Source: an uncultured Agathobacter sp.
GTDB taxonomy: Bacteria; Bacillota; Clostridia; Lachnospirales; Lachnospiraceae
Reading direction: 5' to 3'
Length of the DNA: 43,917 nucleotides
Assembly: GCA_910587655.1 (NCBI GenBank)
Contig: CAJUND010000028.1
Coordinates: 1-43,917 of the forward strand
Part shown: positions 17,740 to 26,684 of the stretch, piece by piece
How positions within the stretch are numbered: position 1 is the first letter of the stretch
Layout: each line of letters opens with the position of its first letter
Position numbers and translations under genes: made by a program
Notes under the pieces: model-generated
The model's input: the letters and a program-made list of their open reading frames with translations, nothing else
What the model was told of the DNA's origin: nothing
The model's database searches: none

Positions 17740-18309
17740 ATGGCAAAGATATCATCCGGAATAAATTTTACAAGTGATTATTATTTAGGTACATTTTATA
17801 CAAATAACAGGGATGCCAGCAAAAAATCCACACGCGGCAATTTCAGCAATGTGGAACTGGCTTTTGAAGACAGCCGCGCGCTCACACGCGCTGCAAAACG
17901 ACTGAAACGCAACGACTATACAACAGCTGCAGAGGACGGGGACATTACGGAATCCGTAAAAGCCTCCATTGAGGCTTTTGCAAGCACATATAACAATATG
18001 ATCGAGTCCGGGAAAGGGTCGGATGACTCCGAAACAAAACGTTATCTCAAACAGCTGAAAAACCTTACAAAAAAACATGCCGAAGAGCTGGAAGATATCG
18101 GTATTACAATCGAAAACGACGGAAAACTTTCTGTTAATTCAGAATTACTTTCCATGGCGGACAATGAAACAGTCAGCAAACTTTTTTCACCGGAAGAGGA
18201 ATATGTGAAAAAGTCACTTACCATCGCCTCCCGGCTGAACAATGCTTCATATAATGATATTCTTGCGCAGATAAGTTCCAAAAACCTTCATATCAATATT
18301 ACTATATGA
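17740..18309 (+). CDS. FliD C-terminal-like orphan protein (189 aa)
   Basis: The start is ATG at 17740, with GGGAGG and a 6-nt spacer. An ATG 33 bp upstream is part of the repeat element. The middle and end resemble the C-terminal domain of the flagellar cap protein FliD: a helix (VKASIEAFASTYNNMIE), a long helix of linked K/L/E residues, then ELEDIGITIENDGKLSVNSELL and VSKLF. Only this part of FliD is present, without the N-terminal coiled coil and head domains, and no flagellar genes are near. There is no signal peptide. It may be a coiled-coil structural protein; its function is unknown. It converges on the cysteine-rich gene with a gap of 5 bp. Confidence 0.75.
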   Translation: MAKISSGINFTSDYYLGTFYTNNRDASKKSTRGNFSNVELAFEDSRALTRAAKRLKRNDYTTAAEDGDITESVKASIEAFASTYNNMIESGKGSDDSETKRYLKQLKNLTKKHAEELEDIGITIENDGKLSVNSELLSMADNETVSKLFSPEEEYVKKSLTIASRLNNASYNDILAQISSKNLHINITI

Positions 18310-18314
18310 CGGCA

Positions 18315-18551
18315 TTATCCGTTTTTCAGGATATCCATAATTTTATCATAATTTTCAGGCTTATGCGGGAAATTGCAGTTGGTACATACCTTCAGCATTT
18401 TCCCGTTTTTTTCTTTATACTCCGGTGCTCCGGGACACTTTAAATGATACAGCGGGCAATAGCAGAACATGCAGTTAAAGTCCCCCGTGCCTTTATGGCA
18501 CGGAAAATATTCGCAGTCCCTGTTTTCAAAAAAACGGCAGGAGTTATCCAT
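18315..18551 (-). CDS. Cysteine-rich small metal-binding protein (PF04071 type)
   Basis: The 78 residues hold nine cysteines in the pattern C-x7-C-x4-C, C-x2-C-x-C, C, C-x2-C (DCEYFPCHKG, NCMFCYCPLY, KCPG, VCTNCNFPH). This matches the cysteine-rich small domain found near or fused to cobalamin genes. It probably binds a metal, perhaps zinc, iron or cobalt. It lies 30 bp after the CbiA-CbiL gene on the same strand and is the last gene of the cbi group. A role in cobalt handling is inferred from position only. Confidence 0.8.
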   Translation of the reverse strand: MDNSCRFFENRDCEYFPCHKGTGDFNCMFCYCPLYHLKCPGAPEYKEKNGKMLKVCTNCNFPHKPENYDKIMDILKNG

Positions 18552-18581
18552 TTGTCTTCCCGTCCTTTCCGGTTGTTATAG

Positions 18582-20756
18582 TTAATCCGTGATTTCATTT
18601 TCTTTCACAATCACCGTTGTCAGGTATCCCTCGGCAGATTTCAGTTCCTCTATACCATGATACACCTGCTCATTCTGCATTCCGCAGTTGCTGACGGCAT
18701 AAATTTCACAGTGTTTTGTCCTCTCATCTTCCTGAAGCCGTAAAACCAGCTCCTCCAGTTTTCTCCCGGATTTCATGTATACGCGTGTTCCTGTAAGGGC
18801 AAGGGAATCCGAAATATCATAAGCAGCCGGAATAATATGGATTTCACCTGCATGTTCCCCAAGGGAAATTCCAAGTCTTGCGGCTGCGGCGCAAAAGGAC
18901 GGCACACCGCTGATCATCTGTGCCTGCCACCCGGATTCCTGCGCCCGTCTGTGCATATACATGTATGTGGAATAAACCGAAGGGTCCCCGATGGTAAGAA
19001 GTCCCACCTTCTTTCCCTTTTTCAGTTCAATTTCGATGTTCGCATATATTTCGGCATGGGCCGCCGCAAGTTTTTTCTCATCCCGCGTCATGGGAAAGGG
19101 CAGGCACTGCACTGGCATTTGGGCAGCCAGGGGGCAGACCTGCTCCACAATCCGGTATGCATAACAAGATTCCCTGGAAGCTGCCGGAAGGACCAGCATA
19201 TCGCATGCTTTCACAGCCTGTACTGCTTTTACTGTCATCAGCTCCGGCTCCCCGGGACCCACTCCGATTCCATAAAGCCTTCCTTCACACTTTTTATTTA
19301 TTATTTCCTCATTTAATTTTTCTTCACTGTGCGTGCAGACTGGTTTCCGTGTCTGCTCTGCCCTCTTTTTTTTCCACTCCGCTGCACACTGGATAAAATG
19401 CGCCGCAAAGGCAGGGTTTGACGGATAATACAGATGAGGATAACCCCACCAGTGGTTTTTTCCCTCATGAACACAGTCCCAGCTTTTTTCTGATACCGGC
19501 TTTTTTGCCACGGCAGACTCTCCGTTGCTGTCGCTATCATAATAATGAAATTCGTGTCCCTTTATTTTACCACCCTGTAAAAATACCGGCTCTTTTTCCT
19601 GAATCTCCACATATCCAAAACGTACCAGTTTTCCGGTATTCCTGCAGTTTCCCGCCACAACGCCTGCCATCGGAAATGTCCCGTTTTCGGCTGTTATGCT
19701 GTCATGGAGGTACATGAAACCGCCGCATTCTGCAAGGGACGGCATCCCGTCCAAAACAGCCTGCCGTATACTGCGGCGCATGGACACATTTTCAGACAGC
19801 TCTTTTGCATACAGCTCCGGATATCCCCCGCCCAGCAGGATTCCATCGACATTTTCAGGAAGCAGCGCATCCGCAAGCGGGGAAAACAACACCAGTTCCG
19901 CTCCCAGTTCCCGCAGCATCTGCAGGTTATCTTCATAATAAAAGCAGAATGCTGCATCAGCCGCCACGGCAATCCGTACGGTCTGTCTTTTCTCCGTCAT
20001 TTGTGAATCTGCTTTCTTTCGGCCTTCCTTTTCCGGCCTGTCCTCCTCTTTGCTGCAGGTAATGTTCCCCCATTCTGCGGCAATGTCCAGAATCCGCGCA
20101 ATGTCCACTGTCTCTTCCAGCTGTTTGGCTGCGGCTTCCACCTGTTTTTTTAAATTTGTAATCTCCTGCGGCATTTTCAGTCCCAGATGGCGGCTCTCTA
20201 TCTGAAACTCCTTTTGCTGCGGAAAATATCCAAGCACCGCAAGCTTGAGTTCTTCCTCTATGATGCCGCGTACTGACTGGTAAACACCTTCGCTGGTCCG
20301 GTTTAAAATCACCCCTGCGATATGCCCGCATTTATCATACTGTCTGATTCCGGCAAGTACAGATACCATGGTTCTTCCCATTCCATGTGCATCCACCACT
20401 AAAATTATAGGAAGATTTAAAATCTCAGCCAGATAATAGGCAGAACCTTCTTTCTTTACGCCCCCCAGACCGTCATACAGTCCCATCGCACCCTCAATAA
20501 CGGAAAACTCCACGTCCTCCGCTCCCCGGAAGTACAGCTTTTTCAGCTGTTCCCTGTCTGAAAAAAAAGTATCCAGATTCCGTGACGGCACATGAAGCAC
20601 CCGTTCATGGAACATGGGGTCGATATAGTCAGGCCCGCACTTAAAGCTTCTGATTTTTCTGTTCTGTTTTTTCAGTGCGGCAAGCAGCGCACAGGTAACC
20701 GTTGTTTTTCCGCTGCCGCTTGACGGTGCAGCCAGCAAAATTCCCGCATGAGCCAA
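18582..20756 (-). CDS. Cobyrinate a,c-diamide synthase fused to precorrin-2 C20-methyltransferase (CbiA-CbiL)
   Basis: Residues 1 to about 470 are CbiA, which amidates side chains a and c of cobyrinate with glutamine and ATP. It has a P-loop (SSGSGKTT, 12-19), FKCGPDYIDPMFH, EGAMGLYDG, and a glutamine amidotransferase domain with the nucleophile Cys in LAECGGFMYL and a histidine in KGHEFHYYD. A charged linker leads to CbiL from about residue 491: YGIGVGPGEPELMTVKA, LLTIGDPSVYSTYMYM and ISGVPSFCAAAARLG, typical of the SAM-dependent C20-methyltransferase. The two parts work at different stages, CbiL early and CbiA late. The frame is continuous, so this is a true fusion. It follows the CbiJ-E-T gene by 32 bp. 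Confidence 0.95.
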   Translation of the reverse strand: MAHAGILLAAPSSGSGKTTVTCALLAALKKQNRKIRSFKCGPDYIDPMFHERVLHVPSRNLDTFFSDREQLKKLYFRGAEDVEFSVIEGAMGLYDGLGGVKKEGSAYYLAEILNLPIILVVDAHGMGRTMVSVLAGIRQYDKCGHIAGVILNRTSEGVYQSVRGIIEEELKLAVLGYFPQQKEFQIESRHLGLKMPQEITNLKKQVEAAAKQLEETVDIARILDIAAEWGNITCSKEEDRPEKEGRKKADSQMTEKRQTVRIAVAADAAFCFYYEDNLQMLRELGAELVLFSPLADALLPENVDGILLGGGYPELYAKELSENVSMRRSIRQAVLDGMPSLAECGGFMYLHDSITAENGTFPMAGVVAGNCRNTGKLVRFGYVEIQEKEPVFLQGGKIKGHEFHYYDSDSNGESAVAKKPVSEKSWDCVHEGKNHWWGYPHLYYPSNPAFAAHFIQCAAEWKKKRAEQTRKPVCTHSEEKLNEEIINKKCEGRLYGIGVGPGEPELMTVKAVQAVKACDMLVLPAASRESCYAYRIVEQVCPLAAQMPVQCLPFPMTRDEKKLAAAHAEIYANIEIELKKGKKVGLLTIGDPSVYSTYMYMHRRAQESGWQAQMISGVPSFCAAAARLGISLGEHAGEIHIIPAAYDISDSLALTGTRVYMKSGRKLEELVLRLQEDERTKHCEIYAVSNCGMQNEQVYHGIEELKSAEGYLTTVIVKENEITD

Positions 20757-20788
20757 TGTTTTTCCCTCGTTTCTTATGTTGTATCTTC

Positions 20789-22870
20789 TTACGTTTTGTC
20801 CTCTGTCTGCCGGTTCAGCCGCAGCCGGAACAGATACACCGGATTCTCCGCCCGCATCAGGCGGCTGTTTCCGGCTTTTTTGCTGCGGCTTACCTGAATC
20901 TGCACGGTTTCCATGTCCGGCAGATACCCTTTCGGGCAGAAAAACTCCGTTTCTGCTTTTGCAAGCTCTGCAACAGTTTCCAGGGAAACTGCTGTGGCAA
21001 CAATGCAGGCATTCACATTTTTCTCCCAGACCGTCTCTATAATCTTACGCATATTTCCCCCGCTTCCGCCGATAAATACATGCGTCGGCGTATCCAGGTT
21101 CTGCAGCGCATCCACCGCCTCTGCCAGCACGGGAATCACATTCTGCAAATGAAACTTTGCCCGGTTTTTCTTTACCAGTTCCACTGCCTCCTGCTTTTTG
21201 TCCACCGCATAAACCCGGATATCCGGGGAACACCTGGCGCATTCCACTGCAATGGAGCCGGTTCCGCTGCCTATGTCGTATACGACCGCCTGATTTGTCA
21301 GCCCCAGTTTGCAGACTGCTGCCTGCCGGATTTCCTCTTTGGTCATCGGCACCTTTTCACGGATAAAATCTGTATCCGCAAGCACCGGCGTCAGGATTTT
21401 TTTCTGCGGCGCGGGATTTTTTACCAGAAGGGTATACAGTCCCTGCCCGGTAACAGACTCCGCCTCCTTTGCCAGAAGTGTCTGAATCCGTTCCTCTTCA
21501 TAAGAAAGCTGGTATCCGCAGACAAGTATACATTCTCCCAGTCCGGCGTCTGTAAGCAGCTTTCCGATTCCGGAGATATCCTCCGCGCCCGAAACCAGTA
21601 CATAGGTCTTAGGATGATACATAACCAAATCCACCAGCTCTGCACGCCACCGCAGTACATCCTTCCTGCCATGAATACTTAATATCTTTGCATCCTCCCA
21701 GCTTTCGCCGGCTGCCGCCGCCAGATAGGAAACGGACGTAATTCCGGCATAAAGGCGGACGTCCCGAAAACCATTTTTATTTAATCCTTCTTTTATTTTT
21801 TTTGCTCCGCTGTAAAATCCTACATCTCCCGAAAGTAATACAGCTGCTTTTATTGTTTTTCCGGAAAATTCCTTTTTCTTTTTCAATAATATGGAAACAA
21901 TATCATCAGCCTGGTAATATGGATAAGTTTCTATTCCCGCGGGAGCGCAGGAAAGCATCCGCTCAGCGCCAAATATTAAATCAACATTTTCCATTGCACA
22001 GCGTGCATCCATACTCATGGTATCCGGTCCCATTCCAATTCCAATCAGGGAGACTTCCACCTTTGCTTCTTTCATAATCTCTGTATCAAGCAGCTTCTGA
22101 AGCTGATTGACAATTTCTGAAAATGACAGTCCGCTCTCTTTCGGCTGTCCAATCACCCATGCCTGGATTCCTCCTTCTTCCGCCGCCTGCATTTTTTCCG
22201 CAAAGCCGCCGCTGGCGCCGCTCTCTTTTGTCACAATATGGCGGATATCAAACTGCCGGATCATGGCAAGGTTCATTTCAGCGGAAAACGGTCCCTGCAT
22301 GGCAATCACCCGTTTTCCGAAAATCCCCTGCGCTTCACATGACGCAATGTTTTCCTGTGACGGAAGGGTCCGTACATACAGACGCTCCCTGCATGCGTCC
22401 AGACAGTAAACCGAAAGCGCACTGCTTCCGGTTGTCAGAAGAATGTTTCCTTTCGTACCTGCAAGCGCCTTTGCACAGTCTTCATGACTGTCAAAACAGC
22501 GAACGGATTGTTTGTTCCGGCAGACGTCCGGATTCCCTTCCCGTTTCAGACGCAGATACGGAATATTCAAATTATTTAAACTGTTTTTAATATTTTCAGA
22601 AACTTCAGTGGCATAGGGATGTGTGGCGTCCACTATTGCCTGGTATTCCAGGATCTCCCCGCTGTCCGTCCGGTATCCCTCCTCAATCAGTGTTCGCATC
22701 TGATTTTCATCAAGACGTCCCACGGATACAAACACATCATCAGACTCCGGCATAACAAGTTTTCCGTAATCTGTTGCAACACAGACTCTGCAGCATATCC
22801 CAGATTCAGATAAAAGCTGTGCAAGCTCCCTTCCTTCCGTAGTTCCGGCAAAAATTAAAACTGCCTTCAT
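20789..22870 (-). CDS. Triple fusion: precorrin-6A reductase (CbiJ), C5-methyltransferase (CbiE), C15-methyltransferase/decarboxylase (CbiT)
   Basis: Residues 1-262 are CbiJ, the NADPH-dependent reductase of cobalt-precorrin-6A (FAGTTEGRELAQLL, VDATHPYA, TKESGASGGFAEK). Residues about 271-475 are CbiE, which methylates C5 (SLIGIGMGPDTMS, LLSGDVGFYSGAKK). Residues about 502-693 are CbiT, which methylates C15 and removes the acetate side chain (REKVPMTKEEIRQ, SAM site YDIGSGTGSIAVE, THVFIGGSGGNM). CbiE-CbiT together equal CobL. The order J-E-T follows the chemical order of the steps, which suggests channelling. The ATG overlaps the CbiH stop as ATGA. The frame has no internal break. Confidence 0.95.
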   Translation of the reverse strand: MKAVLIFAGTTEGRELAQLLSESGICCRVCVATDYGKLVMPESDDVFVSVGRLDENQMRTLIEEGYRTDSGEILEYQAIVDATHPYATEVSENIKNSLNNLNIPYLRLKREGNPDVCRNKQSVRCFDSHEDCAKALAGTKGNILLTTGSSALSVYCLDACRERLYVRTLPSQENIASCEAQGIFGKRVIAMQGPFSAEMNLAMIRQFDIRHIVTKESGASGGFAEKMQAAEEGGIQAWVIGQPKESGLSFSEIVNQLQKLLDTEIMKEAKVEVSLIGIGMGPDTMSMDARCAMENVDLIFGAERMLSCAPAGIETYPYYQADDIVSILLKKKKEFSGKTIKAAVLLSGDVGFYSGAKKIKEGLNKNGFRDVRLYAGITSVSYLAAAAGESWEDAKILSIHGRKDVLRWRAELVDLVMYHPKTYVLVSGAEDISGIGKLLTDAGLGECILVCGYQLSYEEERIQTLLAKEAESVTGQGLYTLLVKNPAPQKKILTPVLADTDFIREKVPMTKEEIRQAAVCKLGLTNQAVVYDIGSGTGSIAVECARCSPDIRVYAVDKKQEAVELVKKNRAKFHLQNVIPVLAEAVDALQNLDTPTHVFIGGSGGNMRKIIETVWEKNVNACIVATAVSLETVAELAKAETEFFCPKGYLPDMETVQIQVSRSKKAGNSRLMRAENPVYLFRLRLNRQTEDKT

Positions 22871-23601
22871 AAAATATATCCTCTCTTTGTCACCAGCTTC
22901 CCGTCTATAATTTCAGACTGGGAATTTCCAATGAATACTGTCGTAAACATATTGACTTTTTCATCTTTCAGTTCTTTCAGAGTGCAGGTAACCGCATGTT
23001 CGCCTTTTCTTCCGATATTTTCCACATATCCGCAGGCACGCTCCGGCTTTGCCCCGTTTTCCATTAAAATTTCGCAGGCACGTTTCAGATAATCCCCGCG
23101 CTTACGGCTTGCCGGATTATAAACCGCAATGGCAAAATCCCCTGCCGCCGCTGCTTTCAGACGTTTTTCTATCTGTTCCCACGGCGTCAGCAGGTCGCTT
23201 AAACTGATGACACAGAAATCATGCCCCAGCGGTGCGCCAAGAACTGCTGCCCCGCTGCCCGCTGCGGTCACCCCGGAAACCACCCGCACCTCACATCCTG
23301 GGTACTGCGGTTTCAGCTCCAGCATCAGGGACGCCATGCCGTAAATCCCGGCGTCCCCGCTGCAGACCATGGCTACCTTTTTTCCTTTTACGGCCTGTTC
23401 AAAACACATCCGGCACCGCGCGGCTTCCTGCCGCATCGGGGTTGACAGAAATTCCTTATCCTTAAAACGTTCCCCCAGTAAATCCAGATACAGGGAATAA
23501 CCGACGATCACTTCGCTCTGCTCAAGCACAGCAACTGCTTCTGCCGTCATCATTTCCTCCGCCCCCGGTCCCATTCCCACTATATAAACAGGTTCATACA
23601 T
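22867..23601 (-). CDS. cbiH: Cobalt-precorrin-3B C17-methyltransferase
   Basis: CbiH methylates C17 and drives ring contraction in the anaerobic route. The 244 residues show the methyltransferase glycine motif YIVGMGPGAEEMMTAEA, VGYSLYLDLL, the SAM-binding MVCSGDAGIYGMASL, VVSGVTAAGSGAAVLGAPLGHDF and the family motif AVYNPASRKR. Its start overlaps the end of cbiG by 8 bp, and its stop overlaps the start of the CbiJ-E-T gene, so translation is coupled. Confidence 0.95.
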   Translation of the reverse strand: MYEPVYIVGMGPGAEEMMTAEAVAVLEQSEVIVGYSLYLDLLGERFKDKEFLSTPMRQEAARCRMCFEQAVKGKKVAMVCSGDAGIYGMASLMLELKPQYPGCEVRVVSGVTAAGSGAAVLGAPLGHDFCVISLSDLLTPWEQIEKRLKAAAAGDFAIAVYNPASRKRGDYLKRACEILMENGAKPERACGYVENIGRKGEHAVTCTLKELKDEKVNMFTTVFIGNSQSEIIDGKLVTKRGYIL

Positions 23602-24748
23602 ATTTTTCCCTTTCTGCTTTTATTTCCGCAGCTGATTCTGCAAATCCATCCAGCAGCCTCTGATACAGAATTTCCTTCGGTATCTCTGCAAGCGCCAGTG
23701 TGATGCCGTCTCCTGCCTGCTTCTGCAGCACAAGCTCTCCCTTCGCTGCCGCTGCTGCCGCCCGCTCACAGACGTTATCCACCCCGACCGTCCGCTTCAC
23801 AAATTCCGATGCATGAAACCTTCCCTCCACCGCACCAAGCTCCTCTTTCGTAAATACATAAAACGGAATCCTGTTTCTGTCCGAAAAAGCCAGAATTCCG
23901 TCTTCATTTTCTTTACAGTCAATGGAAGAAACTGCCGCCAGATCGGTAAGTCTGACAGTATGTAATGCGTTTAACTGTTTTTCCACTAAATCCTGTATCT
24001 GTTCATAAGCAGTGCCGCGCCTGCACCCGATTCCCATCACATACTGTTTCGGCTTCATGCCAAGGACAGCAGATGCAAGCACAGTCTCATTAGTGGATAT
24101 AATTAAATCTGCATTTGTATTTTTATCACATTCTTCTGACTGCACATGATAAGAAACCATCTGAAGTCCTGCCGGAAGTGATTTACTCCATTTTTCCACC
24201 TCGTCTCCCATTATACCCTCAACGGCAAGTGTAATTTTGCCATTGCACAAAAGCCTGCTGGAAATTTCCGCAATACCTGCTTTATTTACAATATGAAGTC
24301 CGTTTCGCCTGGCAAACACATCCGCAGACCACACAGCGCGCACATCAGTTGCGGTGGTTATTACAGCAAATGCCCCGATTCCCTCTGCAATCTGTTCTGC
24401 AAGCTCATTTGCTCCGCCCAGGTGCCCGGAAAGCACCGGAATGACAAACCGCCCTGCCTCATCTGCCGCAAGTACCGGGCTGTCCACTGCTTTATCCGAT
24501 ACGAACGGGGCTATGACACGCACAGCGATCCCCATGGCTCCGATAAATAAAACCGGTGCATGCTCCGCAAATGCCTGGCGTACCCAGTCATCCAGCCTTT
24601 CCCCCCGGCGCAGCCTGCATTCCAGACGCGGAGCCACAAAACGGCCGTCTCTTAACAGCTGTCCATAACGGATTTTCAGGGAAAGTCCTGCTATCTTTTC
24701 TGCAAGTTTTTCCCCCTCCGGTGAAAAGACTGCCGCATACAGCTTCAT
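23594..24748 (-). CDS. cbiG: Cobalt-precorrin-5A hydrolase
   Basis: CbiG opens the lactone of cobalt-precorrin-5A and releases acetaldehyde, a step that marks the anaerobic pathway. The 384 residues contain the N-terminal motif FIGAMGIAVRVIAP, LSGHLGGANELAEQIA and TTATDV, a middle region, and the C-terminal CbiG domain with MGIGCRRGTAYEQI and SIDCKENEDGILAF. The ATG overlaps the cbiF stop as ATGA. Confidence 0.95.
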   Translation of the reverse strand: MKLYAAVFSPEGEKLAEKIAGLSLKIRYGQLLRDGRFVAPRLECRLRRGERLDDWVRQAFAEHAPVLFIGAMGIAVRVIAPFVSDKAVDSPVLAADEAGRFVIPVLSGHLGGANELAEQIAEGIGAFAVITTATDVRAVWSADVFARRNGLHIVNKAGIAEISSRLLCNGKITLAVEGIMGDEVEKWSKSLPAGLQMVSYHVQSEECDKNTNADLIISTNETVLASAVLGMKPKQYVMGIGCRRGTAYEQIQDLVEKQLNALHTVRLTDLAAVSSIDCKENEDGILAFSDRNRIPFYVFTKEELGAVEGRFHASEFVKRTVGVDNVCERAAAAAAKGELVLQKQAGDGITLALAEIPKEILYQRLLDGFAESAAEIKAEREKYV

Positions 24749-25512
24749 TCTTCACTCCTTTTTGCTTTCCGGAATCCGGTTTCAAAATCCGCTGCATAAA
24801 GGCGCGATTTTTTATAATCCCGGTGTGCCACTGCATCTCCCACAAGCACGACTGCCGTTTTTGTAATGCCATGTGCCTCTGCTGTTTCATACAGTGTTTC
24901 CACGGTACAAAGATATGCTTCCTCTTCACTCCACGTTGCCTTGTAAACCAGTGCGGCAGGCGTGTCTGCTTCGTATCCGCCTGCAATCAGACGCCCGCTT
25001 AATTTCTTTAACATCCCCGCACTTAAATAGACCGCCATGGAAGCATGGTGTGCGGCAAAGCTTTCAATACTTTCCCGCTCCGGCACTGCCGTTTTTCCGG
25101 CAAGCCTTGTAATAATAAGCGACTGTGAAACTCCCGGCAATGTATATTCCAGATTTAAGGATGCTGCTGCACCGAAGCAGGCACTGACGCCGGGACAGCT
25201 TTCATATGCAATTCCCTTTTCCTCCAAAATATCCATCTGCTCACGGACAGCTCCATAAACGCTCTGGTCTCCTGTGTGAAGTCTAATCGTAATTAAATTT
25301 TCTTTTTCTGCCTGTTCCATTACTGATATGACTTCTTCCAGTGTCATTACTGCACTGTTATGAATCCGACAGCCTTCCCTGGCATATTCCAGCAGCGCGG
25401 GATTTACAAGTGAACCTGCATAAATAATGATATCCGCTTTCTGCAGGAGACGCATCCCCCGCACCGTGATTAAATCCGCCGCCCCCGGTCCGGCACCCAC
25501 AAAGTAAACCAT
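24745..25512 (-). CDS. cbiF: Cobalt-precorrin-4 C11-methyltransferase
   Basis: CbiF transfers a methyl group from SAM to C11. The 255 residues from ATG at 25512 start exactly at the family N-terminus MVYFVGAGPGAADLITVRG, followed by ADIIIYAGSLVNPALL, RLHTGDQSVYGAVREQ, PGVSACFGAAASL and a YKATW motif. The open frame runs further upstream into cbiD, but that extension has no homology. The AGGAGG before this ATG is about 11 bases away, slightly long. The gene lies 44 bp after the cbiD stop. Confidence 0.94.
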   Translation of the reverse strand: MVYFVGAGPGAADLITVRGMRLLQKADIIIYAGSLVNPALLEYAREGCRIHNSAVMTLEEVISVMEQAEKENLITIRLHTGDQSVYGAVREQMDILEEKGIAYESCPGVSACFGAAASLNLEYTLPGVSQSLIITRLAGKTAVPERESIESFAAHHASMAVYLSAGMLKKLSGRLIAGGYEADTPAALVYKATWSEEEAYLCTVETLYETAEAHGITKTAVVLVGDAVAHRDYKKSRLYAADFETGFRKAKRSEE

Positions 25513-25556
25513 TTCCAGCCAGTCCTCCTGACATATATTTTCCGGCAGCAAAACAG

Positions 25557-26684
25557 TTACTGCCTCCTGCATAAACGTTCCATAAGCTCCTTCGCCCCGG
25601 CAGTGGCGGCAAGCTCCCCGTATTCCATGGAATACATGATACACTCCGCCTTAAGCCTCCCGGCTGCCCGTTTATCCAGATAAAATGCGATACGCTCCAT
25701 GACTTCATCCATGACCTGCTGCCGGAATCCCGTTTCATCCAGTATCTTTAACGCTTCCTCTGTTGTTGCACACGAAAGCAGCCTGGGAAAGCTCTCTGCC
25801 AAAGCCCCCGCCCGGATCGCTGCCGCTGTCAGAAGCTCCATTCTGCAGTCCCCCTCCCGTGAATGGGTATTCATAATCCCGCCGGAGAGCTTTACCAGTT
25901 TGCCAATATGCCCGGTCAGAAGCAGTCCGGAAAAGCCAAGTTCCACTGCCATATCAATGGTTTCCCCGATATAATTACTGCACTTGATGCTTTTTTCCAG
26001 GTCATACCCATAGGTACGCTTCATAAATTCCAGTCCGTAATTCCCCGGAGCAACCGCCGCAACGCACGCTCCCAGTACCCGCTGCTGCCGCAGTTCCACA
26101 CGAACTGTTTCCAGAAGCGCATGGGAACTCATCGGTTCCACGATTCCGCTTGTTCCAAGAATGGATATCCCGCCTTCGATTCCAAGCCGCGGATTAAAGG
26201 TTTTTTCAGCAAGGCGTACGCCCTCCGGTGCATAAATAATGACAGACAGGTTCCCGTGGTAATCACATAGCTCACAGACCTGTCTGACTTCCTTTTCAAT
26301 CATTTCACGCGGCACACGGTTAATGGCTGCATTTCCCACAGGCTGGTCCAGTCCCGCAAGAGTCACGCGCCCGATTCCCTCTCCGCCGTCAATCGTAATC
26401 CCCGGCTGTCCGTCTCCTAACGGCTGCATAACCTCCCCGGAAAACGACACTCTGGCATAAATCCGGATGCCGTTTGTCACATCCGGGTCATCCCCGCTGT
26501 CCTTAACCACGGCGCAGGTGCATGCCTGCCCGTTACGCCTGATATCGACAAGCTGCGTATGGTACAGAATCCCTTTCGGAGTTTCAATCGTAATTTCATT
26601 TTTTTCATGACCGGTCAGAAGCATATATGCCGCCGCTTTTGCCGCGGCTGCCGCACAGCTTCCGGTGGTAAATCCATACCGCAT
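25557..26684 (-). CDS. cbiD: Cobalt-precorrin-5B C1-methyltransferase
   Basis: CbiD methylates C1 after deacylation in the anaerobic pathway. The start is ATG at 26684, whose A is shared with the cbiC stop (TGATG); a longer frame upstream is a shadow inside cbiC. The 375 residues begin MRYGFTTGSCAAAAAKA, the diagnostic N-terminus, then VKDSGDDPDVTNG, GEGIGRVT, PVGNAAINRVPR, and GTSGIVEPMS near the middle. A ribosome site for a following gene lies in its last codons. Confidence 0.95.
   Translation of the reverse strand: MRYGFTTGSCAAAAAKAAAYMLLTGHEKNEITIETPKGILYHTQLVDIRRNGQACTCAVVKDSGDDPDVTNGIRIYARVSFSGEVMQPLGDGQPGITIDGGEGIGRVTLAGLDQPVGNAAINRVPREMIEKEVRQVCELCDYHGNLSVIIYAPEGVRLAEKTFNPRLGIEGGISILGTSGIVEPMSSHALLETVRVELRQQRVLGACVAAVAPGNYGLEFMKRTYGYDLEKSIKCSNYIGETIDMAVELGFSGLLLTGHIGKLVKLSGGIMNTHSREGDCRMELLTAAAIRAGALAESFPRLLSCATTEEALKILDETGFRQQVMDEVMERIAFYLDKRAAGRLKAECIMYSMEYGELAATAGAKELMERLCRRQ

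Noticed and set aside
20702..21682. A 326-codon plus-strand open frame
   Set aside because: It lies opposite the CbiT and CbiE domains and has no domain-like features.
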